From positions 43,188,896 through 43,252,895 of the forward strand of contig OZ029916.1 of NCBI GenBank assembly GCA_964023275.1: a stretch of DNA of 64,000 bases, written 5' to 3'. Positions within the stretch are counted from its first letter, which is position 1; every line of letters starts with the position of its first letter. This DNA is from Norana najaformis. Lineage: Eukaryota > Annelida > Clitellata > Crassiclitellata > Hormogastridae. Shown here one piece after another: positions 14,001 through 26,036 of the stretch. The position numbers and the translations under genes are program-made. A model generated the notes under the pieces. The model saw only the letters and a program-made list of their open reading frames with translations, was not told the DNA's origin and did no database searches.

Positions 14001-17000
14001 CAAAATAAGATAACTTGATAAGAAGACAAAACCTTCAGTTGAGACTTTGTTGTCACGTGCTCTAGAGGACTCTAATGAGACAGAAATCTTGACATTTTCT
14101 GACAGATGCAGGGAATAGAACCCTGACCTTTAGGAAACCGAGTCCAACGTGCTAACCGTTTGTCTGTTGGATTGATTTTTAGGCAAAGAACAAGAAAACG
14201 CTTTTCGTTCAACTGATTCTAGAAAACATCTGGAAAATCTATGACGTCGTATTAGTTCGTAGGTCAGTGGTTTGGATTTGTTACTTGCTTTTATACTAGG
14301 TTTTATGGTTTGGTTTAATGCTTTGGATTTTTGTTTCAATATTGTGATGTAGTTTAAGATTCTGTTTTTGCTTGAGCTTTATATATCAGCACGATAAATC
14401 AGTTTTATGGTTTGGTTTAATGCTTTGGATTTTTGTTTCAATATTGCGATGTAGTTTAAGATTCTGTTTTTGCTTGAGCTTTATATATCAGCACGATAAA
14501 TCAGTTTTATGTTTGGTTTTAGCATTTTCCTCTACTGAAAGATTAGACATGCAGAACATATAACCGAGTAGAAGCAAAGCCAATCGTCTTATCTGATTAA
14601 ATGCTCACTAGATCATTGGCCTTTGAATAACTGTGGCTTACTGTTATGATTGTATTTTGATTTCAGTTCATTTTATTTATTTATTAAGTTTAGCGTGTAA
14701 TCATATTATTTATGAATTGACAGTGAAAGTGTTTTTCGACGTGCATAGAGTCATGATCATCTAGTGGCCGAACTGCTCTTATTTTTATGCATCTTGTTGA
14801 CAGTTATTTCATTTATTTATGCATGTATTTATTTTTTAGAGACAAGGATTTGACAGAGAAGATTGTTCAGACACTTGGATTAACAGTTAGAAGTCAGATC
14901 AGTGATGCAAAGCTCTACCTTCAGTCTCTCATGAATCAGTGGCTCCCACTGTCAAGCACTGTCCTCTGTGAGTTTTTCTCTGGGGCCTGTTCTTGCTAAT
15001 AAAAATTCAAATTCTCACTATAGTTAACATGAGTATGTGATTATGGGGATGACAGCCTATTCTGACCTCTGTCTGCTTGTTGGATTCCTGCTACTGTATC
15101 TGTGCTTCAACCAAAAGATCTACAACCTCAGGAGCTCAGTCACAAACGCCTCTGATGACTGTGGTTGAAAGAGCCAAGTGTTGAATGAGTTGATGACCTT
15201 GCCTGACTTTTATGTTTAATATAAAGAACGTGATGTCATTCTTTGTTGATGATCGTGTCTTAGTTTGCGTGACATAAAGGGTGTGATGATGATTGGTATC
15301 TGTAGCAATGGTCTGTGAGAAGTTGCCGAGTCCAATGACGATGAGTGAAGAACGTGTTGAGAAGCTGCTCTGTGCCATGTCTCAAAGATTCGACTCCCTT
15401 CCACAGGCCGCTCAGCAGCTCAAGAAAGGTGAGAGACTGTTGCTTGCTTCGAGGCTTATGGATGTCCTGTGGCTTTTTCTAGAGGTCAGGATGGACGATT
15501 TCTTAAGTGAATGAAGAGATTTGCTACTTTTAATTTAAAGAGGTTTGTGTCGGTAGGATTCTTTATGCTTGTACTGTATCTGGTTAATCAATGGCTGTGT
15601 CAGAGGACAAATAGGAGGATTTTGTCTCCTCACTTTTCCTCCTGATCAACAGTAAGTGACGTCACCAACCTACTTGCTGTGACGATGCTGAAGCAAGGTC
15701 ACTAGAAGGACGTTGCTTTAGAGATGAATCTGTGGATGAGGTAAAAATGTTTTGTTTAGATTTCCTGTCGTGCAGTTCTTCTGACGATGTTCCGGTCATT
15801 GTGTTCGTTTCAAAGATGTTCACAGTTGAAGCCAATTCTCTGCCTCAGAACCGAGCAAGGTAAGTGCTTTCGTCGAATCTCACCTGTAGACCAGCATCAC
15901 AGTACTTCATGCAAGTGCTAGTATCTAATCTCACCTGTAGACCAGCATCACAGTACTTCATGCAAGTGCTAGTATCTAATCTCACCTTTAGACCGTTATT
16001 GTACTTGTCAGATACTTGAAGACCAGCAGCAGAGTTTATCACTAATACTTTGACTTGTTATGAAATATCTTGTTAGCTTGTATTGTTTGCCATTTAAGAA
16101 CGACTGTCCTGCTGAGTCAGTCATCTTTATGTGTCCAGGAATGCTTACTAGCTACTGTGTTTTGATTAAGAATATTTTAATGAAAGATCTTAAATGTAAT
16201 AAATTTTGTTCCAATGATAATGACGTTTAAGCTTTATTTTGAAAGACCGTTAACGATGGAAGAGATTCAGCAGAGAAGGGAACTTTTGCGGATTAAGAGA
16301 ACGGAGAAAACCCAAAACCTGGAAAACAAAGAGATGGAAGAAAAACCAGCCAGTGAAAAAGAAAATGGATGCAAATCAGGTTTTTTAAATGTCACAACTT
16401 ACCAATTTACTATTTGCAGTGTTTAGTGTGCATGTTATTGCAGAGTGTCAAAGCTGTTGACCTCAGTGTTGGGTAACAGAGCAAGTCAGTTCTGTAGTAC
16501 AGAACTGACAATAGTATGGAATGGGCTTGCATCAGTAGGTACACTCTGTGCTCATTACATTTGGGGGCGCAGTAGCCAACTGCACTTGGCTTGTAATGCG
16601 CACATTACATGTTCAAGCCTCCCCTTAGATGGTTACTGTGTAATGACCTCGAGCAAGTCCTTCATTTGCAATTGCTTTACACCTCAGGTTCAGATTTACT
16701 GACCTTGCATTCATAATAAATGCAAAATAATAGTAACAATGATAATATTTGTACAATAACAATAATAATAATATGTTTACTGTTATAATATTTACAGTAA
16801 TAACATGTTTATGGTTATAATTAGAATTAGGAACCTGGTCTTGTATCAGCTTGTAGCTTTTTACCTGGCACCTGTTGCACCATTTGTGTGGGCTTATAAC
16901 TGCTGCTGCTATTGAATATTATGTTATTTTTATAAGTTGAAGGTAGCATTTTCTTTTCTGTTTATTGGCAGTTGATGTTGGCTGTTGTTCTGTTTTGGAT

Positions 17001-20000
17001 GAATTTTAAAAATGAATTTAAAAACTTTTCTTATTTGGATAAATTTAACAATTTCAAATTGGATGAATTTAACACTCATTCTATTTGGATAAATTTAATA
17101 CTTTGTTCATGGATGGAGTTAACACTTGTTCTGTTTGAATGAATTTTAGTTTTTGGTTTGTTTTCTAATTCTGTTTCAGTTGATCCAAATCCTTCAGGTA
17201 CAGTCTCTGTTACTTTAAATGCTGAGTTAGCGAATGGTGAGAAGCAGACATCTGAAGCAGACCACGTCTTTGTTGCATTTGCTCGTGTATTCAGCGGAAC
17301 AATCCGGAAGGGCCAGATGCTCTACGTCTTAGGACCAAAACATGACCCATCAAAGGCACTAGAAGTGGTCAGTTTCATTTTGTCTACTTTCAGGGTACAA
17401 GGTAAAGTTAAAGATAACTCTACCTTTAAAGAGCAGTTTTTTTAGCTAAATCTTTTTGAGGATTACAACAATGAATGGAGCCATAGTTATATATATCGTT
17501 AATTGATGCCTTGTGTTTGATGAATGCAGCTCAGTGAAAGTCTTTTGACAAGACTAGATTAGATCCACAATACAGAAGCACCATCATCTGATGTCTTTTA
17601 GGTTTTAGTTTGAGTTTTGTAATATGATACTTGTTGTGAGCTAGTCGCTCAGTCAAAGCTCAGAAACAAGTCTTAAATAAAATTTCATAAGTTTCTTCTC
17701 TCATTGTGTATTTTCACCAGTCTTTTCATACTGCCATAACTTTGACTTTCCTAGACTGCCCCACATATAATTGATTACGTAAGTAAGTGGGACCTGCCCA
17801 TCCCTTGGTCCTGAAACTCAGTTGCTTTGCTGCTGAAGATCGTTCCGTTCGATGATGTGTTCTATTCGATTGCGTGATCTTGTGCTGTCAGGTTGGGAGC
17901 TCCACTTAGGAGATTTCTTGAAAAGGCGCTGGATAAATGTATGATTATGATTGCAATAGCCTGCCTTGTCTTTCTGTAGATGGGGTCTCGGACAGATATG
18001 GATATTTCTGGTGCAAGCATCGATCATCTTCAACATGTTGCAGCGTTTCGTGTCAATGAACTTTTCATGTTCATGGGTCGAGAGCTCGAATGCCTCGATG
18101 AAATTCCTGCTGGCAACATTTTAGGTATTTTGCAAATCCATGCTTTTGCATTCGTTTTGATTCACATATATATTTAGAAATCTGTGTCCATTTACTAAAT
18201 GCTTTATTTCTTCTTTGTGTCCACCAAATGAGAAAAGCTTGAATCTAGTGATAAAAACAGCAGATGCCCAGAGGCCAAAAACCAACTGTGACCTGCAGCT
18301 AGACAGTGAGAGTTCGGTTTTTAGGTAGCCAGAGTTAGTCGATAGTGATAGTTAGTGATAGGTTCTGAGTTGAAATCTGAGGATGGGTTTTGTTAGATCT
18401 GTTAGATGTAAATTCAACCACAGTTGAGTCTTTTCCTTACCAAGAAAGATTTTGAAGAATCCATCTAAATCAGCAATAACGGCTCAATAATAACTTACAT
18501 ATCTGTTTTACTGTTTTGTTCTGGCCACTGTATGACTGTCTTGGCCCTAAACAAACAATCATCTGCACCTAGGATCAAGATTTACTGGCTGTTCATGCAT
18601 AATAAGTGCTTTAAATAATTAACAAATCCATTTTTTGTAGGAATTGGGGGACTGGAGGATTACATCTTGAAGTCAGCTACAATTGCAAGTACAGTTGCCT
18701 GTCCTGCATTTACTGATATGTATTTGGAAGCGACTCCGATTGTCCGTGTTGCCATCGAACCAAAAAATACAGGTAACCTAATATTAATATTATTATTGCA
18801 TTTGTTACATGTGCAAGGTCAGTAATTCTGAACCTGAGGCACGAAGCAGATGTGAGTGAAGGACTTGCTCAGGGTCCCTACACTTTAACCATCTCAGTGG
18901 AGCCTCGTACTTGTACTCTACAAAGTGAGTGCTCTAACCAATTGGCTACCGTGGCCCATGCCTGACCATTGCGTTAAGCACTTGACACATGGGTTAAAAC
19001 ATTAACCAATGGCTTAAGCAAGTTAACCCACAGGTTAAAACTTAACCTCTGGGTTAAGAACTTAAGACTTAACCCAAAGGCCATCATGCCACTCAGTAGA
19101 TGGAAATCTTCTTTGTCTCCAGAATATTTTCTGTGTCACAGACTGTTTAAGGTTCAACTTGTCTGGTTTTAGTTGCTCAGTGTTTTTCTGTGCAATGCAA
19201 ATGGTATATAAAATATTTTTTAAAAAATTTCTTCAACTAGTTATTAAATGTGCATAGTCAGCACATCAGGAGTGTAGACTGAAGTGAATTTTATTGCTGG
19301 CTGTGACAGAGCTGTGCATGGGCCAGAGTGAAATAATGGATCTTGAGAAACGATTTAAATTTCTATGACTTTTGTAAAGTTTTATGAAGTTTTATGACAG
19401 TCGGTTCCAAATAGTTGGGCACAGAAATTGAAAGCACATGGTCTCACATTTGTTTTTTGTCACAGTAAAGCCTTGGCTGTAATGGGAAAAAACTCAGCAT
19501 GAAGTTTGTTAAAATTATATTTGTCTTTAATTTAATATGATGTGATGAAATTTTAAGATTAATTTAATATGAGGACCCGGTTTTTGTTTGTTTTGCTTTT
19601 TCATTTATTTCTGTTTTGTTGTGTCAGCGGAAATGAAGCAGCTTGTGCATGGTCTGAAGCTACTGAACCAGTCAGATCCCTGTGTTGAGATTCTTGTTCA
19701 GGAGACGGGAGAGCACATCGTTATTGCTGCGGGTGAAGTCCATCTTCAGAAGTGCCTCGATGACCTTCGCTATCGGTCAGTCAGCGTTCTTATCTTATCA
19801 AATTCATTTATATGTATACATATATATATGCATTTTAATCTACAGTAATCAGATAACTTCTATTGTGCCACTGTAGTAATTCTCAAATGCATCAGTATAT
19901 GGTTGCTGTTAAGTAAAATCGATGTGTATGTCAGAATTCATGGTAAGTCTGGTTGAAGTGCAAGATGGAAGTCTGAGAAGACACGGGAAGAACCTATGGA

Positions 20001-22751
20001 GGTAATGAGCCAAGTGAATAGTGCTATTATCTGAATGCACAGGGCAGTAGGTGAGGGTGCATTTAAAAGACAATGGGCAATCTAAGGAGGGTAAGCATGC
20101 TGCAATGGCCAATGTGGCTGTTGTTGACTTTGTGTTTCATCTGTCATTTTCTTTATCGTTTGTCCTGTTTACCAGCAGTTGAAGCCTGAATTCATGTGTT
20201 TATTTTTCGTCTTGCTTTTTGGAGTCTACCTTTGTGCCATATGGTTGATTTATCCAAGTCATCTGTATTTACACTTGCAGATTTGCCAAGATTGAAATCG
20301 ATGTCTCCCCTCCTGCAGTTTCCTTTCGCGAGACTATCATAACTCGTCCAACGATTGATCGTGTCAATGAACTGATCCAGGAACAGCAGGTTCAAACTGG
20401 ATCAAAGCAGACCAACAAACAAGAATCAGGAACCATTGAAATGTTGACGACCAACGGCCTGGCCACTCTGAGAGTACGAGCACTTCCTCTGCCGCCGAGA
20501 GTCGTAAAACTTCTCGAAGATAACAGCTTGGTCATTAAAACATTGAATCAGTGTAACCTAGGAAAGTCACTCGAAAAATCTGACGTCGAAAAGATCAGTA
20601 CAGAAACCCTCACAACGCTCAGGGAATTGCGAACCCAGCTTCAGAGTGCTTTCGAGGAAGCTGGGGGCGATTTTTCTTCAGACGTCACCGATCGGATCTG
20701 GTCAATCGGACCTAAGCGCAACTGCACAAATATTCTAGTAAATAGAATCGCTGATTACAACCGCCCGTCTATGTGGAGCCTTCTTGATGGTCAAACAGCC
20801 AAGTCTCAGTTTCGACTGTATGACAGCAGCATTGTGAGCGGCTTCCAGATTGCGACCCAGTCTGGTCCGCTGTGTGAAGAGTCGATGATGGGTGTCTGCT
20901 TCGTTGTGGAGAAATGGGACATGGATGGATTGCTAGCTGAAGGACCTGATGAAGCTGAGAACGATTCAAGTGATTTCAAAAATGATCAGAATGTTATCAA
21001 ATTGCAATGTGGCAATGAAGAGAATGTTCGTTTGACAAATGATTCAATCATCAACAAAAGATCTGAGACCTTTATTTGTGAGAATCCAGAAACTGGCAGC
21101 AGCCAGGAAATGGTTGCTACAGACAATTCAGCGGAAACTGATCTTGTGAAGCAGTTGGGAGGTATGTCTGTTTCAGAAGCCGGTTCAGGAAAGATGGTGG
21201 GACTTGATGCAAAAACGGCCGGTCAGTTCCGGGGACAACTGATGACGTGCATGAAGGAATGTTGTCGGAGGTCATTCCAACTTCGTCCTCAGCGCCTCAT
21301 GTGGGCGATGTACTCGTGCGTCATACAGGCGACGGCAGACGTCCTAGGTAACATTGACAACTTTCATTTTTAATCGCTTTCATTCGGCCAGTTTCCAGTA
21401 GCAACCTAGACACTTGCAAAGCCCTTAAAATGTTTTGTAATAGGGAAAAGTGGTTTTCTCTTTGTTGTTCTCACAGATCTATCAGTTGTGCATATGTATG
21501 CATACATGTATCTGAACACTTATGTAATGCCTTTGAAAACTTTACAAAGGAATCAAAAACCTCACAAACTGTTTTTGTAACTGTGATCAGAAATCTGTGT
21601 TGTGCTGCTTCAAGTGCAACTAATCAGTAGCTAATCACTAATCACTCTCCATGCTAGCCTTAACGTTACAGTTCACAAGTACAAAAAGTTCTTCAATAAA
21701 CAAACACTTCCCAGACAAATAGAAAAGTCATCAGTGGTGGTCTTCCACATGCACTTCGAGCCTGACCAGTGTATTCCATCCAGAATTGATAGTTCCTTGC
21801 GTGATATGTGCTAATGCTTTTTGTAATGTTTATGTTACAAATTTTTAGACTTTCACAGGGGATATACATAACGTTTGCCTTGTTATTTATATTATTAGTT
21901 TTAATTAACTGAGCTGTTTAGTAACAGTTTGTCCATCTTTCTGTTGATCATCTGATTCAGTCTCTTTTATTTGTCCTTCTCAGTTCCAACTGTTCATCTA
22001 TTATGTCAGCCTGTTGTTAATCATTGTATTAGGTAAAATGTATGCTGTGCTGGGAAAGAGAAATGGTCGCGTCTTATATGAAGACTTGAAAGAGGGGACG
22101 TCCATTTTCAACATCACAGCTCTTCTGCCAGTCGCCGAAAGTTTCGGCCTGAGTGATGAAATTCGAAAACGAACAAGCGGGCTGGCAAGTCCACAGCTGA
22201 AGTTCAGTCACTGGGAGGTTAGAATCAGAATATTCCATAGGTTATCTGACAAATAATAGGGAGAGTCTCTGAGAGGAGGGTGAGAGGACTGAGGAGAGAA
22301 GGAGTTGGAAAAGGGAGAGAGGGAGAGAGGGAGAATTGGGGAGTAACAGGAGATTTTCCCAGAAGGGACATTTTGCTGAGCAAGCATGCAAGTTCTCTTT
22401 GCAGATAAGGTAGCTTTTATTCAATCCTTTTTGACCCAGTCGCAGTCTTGGCCGAGTCACAGTTTTGACCAAGTGGTAGCCACTGAACTTGATTAAATTG
22501 GTCTATATAAATGTCTGATTACAGTATGCTTATTTACCAGAAAGTATGGAACTGTGTTTTAGGTGATAGACATCGATCCCTTCTGGGTCCCAACAACTGA
22601 GGAAGAGTATCTGCATTTTGGCGAGAAGGCTGACTCGGAAAACGTTGCCCATAAACATATGAACGCCGTGCGAAGGCGTAAGGGACTCAAAGTCAACGAA
22701 AAGATCGTGGAATTTGCCGAGAAACAGCGAACACTGAAGAAGAACAAATAA
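8046..22751 (+). CDS. EFL1: Elongation factor-like GTPase 1 (EFL1/EFTUD1), 21 exons, complete
   Basis: Cytoplasmic EF-2-like GTPase that, with SBDS, expels eIF6 from pre-60S subunits in the last step of large-subunit maturation. Exons: 8046-8136, 9090-9157, 9842-9926, 10253-10386, 10764-10901, 11270-11326, 12035-12076, 12688-12797, 13483-13606, 14183-14262, 14840-14967, 15306-15428, 15760-15859, 16246-16379, 17180-17367, 17980-18124, 18641-18772, 19628-19775, 20281-21347, 22033-22217, 22563-22751. All junctions are GT-AG and keep phase, giving 1155 residues (human is about 1120). G motifs: G1 AHVDHGKT (residues 26-33, split by intron 1), G2 region GITMKSS (67-73), G3 DSPGH (92-96), G4 NKLD (146-149). 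Family-specific runs follow: [23 protein letters not shown], the domain II block [23 protein letters not shown], then the domain IV/V signatures [11 protein letters not shown] and [11 protein letters not shown], and the C-terminus [18 protein letters not shown] to KNK. The start at 8046 puts the usual short leader before NTANIRNIC. An acidic linker in exon 19 is poorly conserved, as in orthologues. No broken residue was seen. Confidence 0.97.
8836..8952 (+). repeat. GA-rich microsatellite in EFL1 intron 1
   Basis: Imperfect (GA)n with interspersed GACA units, which produces a spurious charged open frame on the plus strand. Confidence 0.85.
9465..9545 (+). mobile_element. LINE 3'-end fragment (GATTA-tailed type) in EFL1 intron 2
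   Basis: TTGATGCTTTGTGTATCATG, then GCACTATAGAAGTCATTAGATT, then ATTAA/GTTAG-like repeats. It matches the 3' ends at about 1465-1540 and 49640-49695 (GATGCCTTGTGCATTAGA and GGCGCTATAGAAGT). Confidence 0.5.
9610..9795 (+). repeat. Degenerate tandem repeat in EFL1 intron 2
   Basis: About seven spaced occurrences of an (A)TTAGTAAAGGCATT-like unit roughly 20-30 bp apart, ending just before exon 3. Confidence 0.6.
10390..10475 (+). repeat. CTTCCTCTT polypyrimidine repeat in EFL1 intron 4
   Basis: Pyrimidine-only stretch made of CTTCCT and CTTCTT units, starting a few bases after the exon 4 donor. Confidence 0.7.
10960..11090 (+). repeat. Minisatellite in EFL1 intron 5
   Basis: Three to four copies of a roughly 35-40 bp unit containing TTATTAACTATTTTAAGAA and a TATTTTG element. 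Confidence 0.75.
11690..11825 (+). repeat. Minisatellite (CCCATGCC units) in EFL1 intron 6
   Basis: About seven copies of a GAAACCCATGCCTCACAAT-like unit of about 18-20 bp. The complementary strand reads as a repetitive GMGF.. frame, which is an artefact. Confidence 0.8.
14040..14165 (-). mobile_element. tRNA-derived SINE (type 2), minus strand, abutting EFL1 exon 10
   Basis: Read on the minus strand: GGTTAGCACGTTGGACTC (A-box-like), then GGTCAGGGTTCTATTCCCTGC (B-box-like T arm), then a tail with TCAAGATTTCTGTCTC. The same tail follows tRNA-like heads at about 25228 and 44400. The element ends about 20 bp before the exon 10 acceptor. Confidence 0.6.
14300..14517 (+). repeat. 102-bp tandem duplication in EFL1 intron 10
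   Basis: GTTTTATGGTTTGGTTTAATG at 14300 recurs at 14402 and, in part, near 14504. The two full units are almost identical, so the duplication looks recent. Confidence 0.9.
15872..16000 (+). repeat. 51-bp tandem repeat in EFL1 intron 13
   Basis: CTCACCTGTAGACCAGCATC starts at 15879 and 15930, with a diverged third unit at 15981. The array begins within about 15 bp of the exon 13 donor, and its first bases resemble the donor-proximal AAGTGCT. Confidence 0.9.
16548..16735 (+). mobile_element. tRNA-derived SINE (type 1) in EFL1 intron 14
   Basis: A head with GGGGCGCAGTAGCCAACTGC and a degenerate B box (ATGTTCAAGCCTCC) is followed by a body with GAGCAAGTCCTTCATTTGCA and CTCAGGTTCAGATTTACTG. The same body occurs at 18812-18965 (minus) and 39362-39593 (plus). 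Confidence 0.65.
17020..17155 (+). repeat. Degenerate minisatellite in EFL1 intron 14
   Basis: Three to four diverged units with TTGGAT(A/G)AATTTAACACT and a TTCTATTTG spacer of about 35-40 bp, ending just upstream of exon 15. Confidence 0.6.
18812..18965 (-). mobile_element. tRNA-derived SINE (type 1) in EFL1 intron 17, minus strand
   Basis: On the minus strand: GGCCACGGTAGCCAATTGGTTAG (A box TRGYNNARNNG-like), GTACGAGGCTCCACTGAGATGG, then GAGCAAGTCCTTCACTCAC and CTCAGGTTCAGAATTACTG. It is the clearest match to the copies at 16548 and 39362. A self-complementary AACCC/GGGTTA-rich stretch follows at 18975-19080. Confidence 0.7.
20281..21347 (+). CDS. EFL1: EFL1 exon 19, unusually long internal exon
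   Basis: This 1067-bp internal exon encodes about 356 residues: the end of domain III ([20 protein letters not shown]), a linker, the conserved [16 protein letters not shown] block, [20 protein letters not shown] and an acidic variable segment. Other exons of the gene are 42-189 bp, so intron loss may have fused several ancestral exons here. Domain content is direct observation; intron loss is inference. Confidence 0.95.
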
Positions 22752-23481
22752 GGAAATATAGCCAAAAATCACTTGATATTAGGGTCTGAAGAAACGGTTG
22801 ATGTTATCGACTATTTGTTGAAACAGGTGTAGCAGAAGTTGTAATAGAAATGACTGAGGTGTAGAAGTACTGTAGACCACCTAAAGATGCAGAACATGAC
22901 CTAGTTCTCGAGGCCATCCAGAGCAGACCTTATTCTTAATCGGGGAACTTATATACAGCCACTCTAATAATGCTGAAGGCATCAATCTGTTGATTGTCAC
23001 TAAAAGAAATTGATGAGAAAGCCAAATTCCAGGGTGATTCCAGTCTAAGCGATGAGTCAGATCGGAGAAGACACAGAAACAGCCGGCAGAGGAAACGAAT
23101 CCAGGATGGGATGAGTTTATAGTCGAGACCTGAAGGCTAGCAGATTCTGTGAACCATTGTGCTAATGTTCACTGATGTAAAGATCTGAGGTATCTAAGTG
23201 TCAGTGGCCTCAACAACATAAACACTCTGCCACTGCCTTTTGTCAGGTAGTGCCAGTCCCATGCCTGGACAAAGGAGGAGGGCGACATCGGTGGCCTTTG
23301 ATGTCATAAGATTTCGTTAAACATTTACCACTCAGATGTGAGACAGTACCATTTCGTCAACTTTTAGACCAGTAATTTAAAAGACATAATGGCAGCGATA
23401 CAGCTTTTGAGATACCTCAAAAGATGCTTTAGTAAGTGTCTCAATACAAACACATGGTGAGCAGTACATGCGTCTCGGGGA

Positions 23482-23651
23482 CAGTGGAGGGCGGATTTAG
23501 TTACAGGCGTGGAGAGGCAGTTTCCGCTGTACCCCTCTTGGTTATATGCCGGCGCCCCTCGGGCCAGACCCGTGCATGGTGAACTGTCAGAACGGGGTGC
23601 CTCTGGAAATGCTCTTGCGCCCCCACGCAAGCAATCCTGGAGCCGCCACTG
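23482..23651. mobile_element. hAT-type MITE, 170 bp
   Basis: Left end CAGTGGAGGGCGG and right end GAGCCGCCACTG form imperfect terminal inverted repeats. The flanking octamers CTCGGGGA (23474-23481) and CTCAGAGA (23652-23659) agree at six of eight bases, as expected for an old 8-bp hAT duplication. No coding capacity. Confidence 0.55.
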
Positions 23652-24054
23652 CTCAGAGATATGACATTAATTCGAAAATCTGGTATGCTGTGCTATCAGT
23701 ATCCCACTGCGGTTTATCTCCCGTTACCTTAGATTCAATGCGACTGTAAGTGTCGTGCGTTACCAAAGGCCACAAAGGGACACCGTAGGACAATGTTGGT
23801 CCAACATTGTCCCAATGTGTGTGCTAGATGGGCAGCAGTAGGATTGCATGGTTACTGCAGTCATCTTTGCAAGCGAATATAGAGCAACTGGAATGTGTTC
23901 CTCTGTGCAGCTGTTGGTCGCATCTCCAAGTTTGACATTGCACGTAGCATACGTTTGACTGGCTGGCTGTGTGGCTTTGCCAGGGGGTAATGTGCCTTCC
24001 TATGTTAAGCATCTCACCCGAAAAAATTCATTGAAAAATGAGCAGGTTCGTATC

Positions 24055-24322
24055 CATTATCGTAATCGTAAGCTCGAGACTTCTACTGCACTTAACGAAA
24101 GCTAAGTCGCGGGAACCAGCTTATTCACATGCGCTCAGTCAAAATAAAATGAACAGGCATGAAGGGTTCGGTACCAGGTCAAAATCCAAGAGTCGGATAG
24201 GCAGACAGACGGCTATGGTGGGTGATGTTTGGAACTTAATCGAAAGGGAGATAAGGGGAAGATGAAGAATCAGGATAGGATTAGCGGAATAGGAGTGTTT
24301 TCAGTTTTGAGTTAAAGAAAGA
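24055..24322 (-). mobile_element. LINE family A 3' end
   Basis: Minus-strand copy of the element at 7318-7595: an ORF2 C-terminal remnant (CAAAACTGAAAACACTCC on the minus strand), the conserved 3' UTR with GACTGAGCGC and TGGTTCCCGCGACTTAGC, then an ATTACG tail. Too short to be autonomous. Confidence 0.7.
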
Positions 24323-25227
24323 AAACCGTGTACATTAGCATTTACAGTTTACTTGCATGTCAGGCATATCGCTCGCAAATAATCCAGATTCTTCATCAAT
24401 TTTCAGATAAGAGTCATTATACGACGTGTCCAAGCATGATCGCAGACAGACAAATACACACTATTGTAGATAGACAAGCCTACAGACATGACAGATAACG
24501 GTAAGCTAGAGGCGATAAATACTACAGAGATAGGCGATTGATTGATTGATGGATTTATCGATCGACTGATTGATTGACTGAATCAAATTTCACATCAGAC
24601 TTGCCCGTCGTAAGTGTAGGTGTACTGATGGCTGACAATACAGATCAAACGGAACGTTTGATGCCGCTTATAATGCATTTCTTAATTTCCGTCCAGTATT
24701 AGGGGACATGGCCAGTGATTCCCCATCTTAAACTTAGGGAACATGTCTTCGTGTACTTCGGCAATCAGCACGTCAGCGATTTGAGCAGACCTTGCATCAA
24801 GAGGTTCGTGCGTTTGCTTACTTACCTGAGGTAAACCCGGAATCTAGTAATAATGCTGTTGCTGCTCTAGGTTCCTCTGCGTTTGTAAGCATGCTATAGA
24901 GAAAGAAATTTTAGTATGTTATTTTGTATAAGACACAGGTAAATCGTTTATTCCGTATAAACTGAAGATATATTACTTAAAAAAAACGATCTTTATAGAA
25001 TGTCAGTTTGTACGGTGTTTTTCACTGCGATCGGATTACGCATAAAGTCGAGACCCGCATAGCACCTATAGCGGGCAGTGACACAGCTTGCAATTTTTGG
25101 GCCGTGTGGGGCAGTTAATGGGGCACTTGTCATTTACAGATGATTAGTTGGACACAGATATATGTGTCTTAACTAGGGCATGGTCGTCAATTTTCTGTAG
25201 ATTATGTACGGTTTTCGACAATGAAGG

Positions 25228-25460
25228 GGTGCTCAGTCTTCTAGTTGTTAGCATGCTGGACTTTCAACCCAGCGGTTGGGGGTACAGATTCGCCGGGGCA
25301 AAAATTTGTTAAAGATTTCGGCTCCACTTGTACCCTCCAGCAAATTCTGTCATAAGCATTGTCAAGAATTGTCAACATTGTCAAGAAGATCTAGAAAGGG
25401 TGATGAGCCCCCCCATGTCTCACGAGATATGGGACACACTGTATCGGATGGATAGCCATT
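25228..25460 (+). mobile_element. tRNA-derived SINE (type 2)
   Basis: The head reads TCTAGTTGTTAGCATGCTGG (A box), an anticodon-like ACTTTCAACCC arm, and GGGGGTACAGATTCGCCGG (degenerate B box). The body has AAAGATTTCGGCTCCACTTG, shared with the copy near 44190-44402. The 3' limit is uncertain. Confidence 0.6.
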
Positions 25461-25489
25461 GGCCTTTGTGACCGCAGTTTCACTGAGGC

Positions 25490-25655
25490 ATCTCTTTCAA
25501 CTTGCTTACCCATCATAACCTAACTTCTGGTTTTTCTGACCTATTGGAATTGGATCTGGCTTCTCCAATGGATTATGATTTTAATTAAAATTCTTAAGCA
25601 TTATGATAACGGCACAATCAATGTCATTAGAGTAGATTAGAAATTGTCTCAGCAT
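25490..25655 (+). mobile_element. LINE 3' UTR fragment (GATTA-tailed type)
   Basis: TTTCAACTTGCTTACCCATC through GGATTATGATTTTAAT and CAATGTCATTAGAGTAGATT parallels 49525-49695 segment by segment, with mutations and a decayed tail. Confidence 0.6.
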
Positions 25656-26036
25656 CTGATGTGCAGCAGACAAAATTCAAAACTTCTTGTTGTGACTGCC
25701 GACGTAAATAACAACTTGCTGTGTAAAATTCGAGTTTTTCAGTATCTTCAGTAATATTGTGTTAGTGTGCACAGCACTTTGTTGCCATTGATGTTTTGCC
25801 ATTTCACTTGCAGGTTGGTTGACTGTGTGGCAGATTGTTAAGGAGCACAATCAATCAGTGCCCCAACTGACTTGTGCAATGCATTAGGAAAATTTGCAAA
25901 CTATCAAAGGACATCAACAAAGTTCGGTCTGATCAGTTTCCTTTGACATTTTGTCCTGAGGACTGACATTCAGGCAGTGTCCGCCAACCTTGCTTTGCTT
26001 TATTGTACATTTTTGTCGAAAATTCTGACGAAGACT

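Larger units (their letters stand above)
22752..26036. other. Intergenic stretch between EFL1 and the zinc-finger gene
   Basis: No gene seen. It contains a hAT MITE (23482-23651), a short palindrome (23788-23812), a LINE family A 3' end (24055-24322, minus), a GATT-type simple repeat (24535-24590), a type 2 SINE (25228-25460) and a LINE tail (25490-25655). No clear AATAAA lies close behind the EFL1 stop. Confidence 0.5.
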
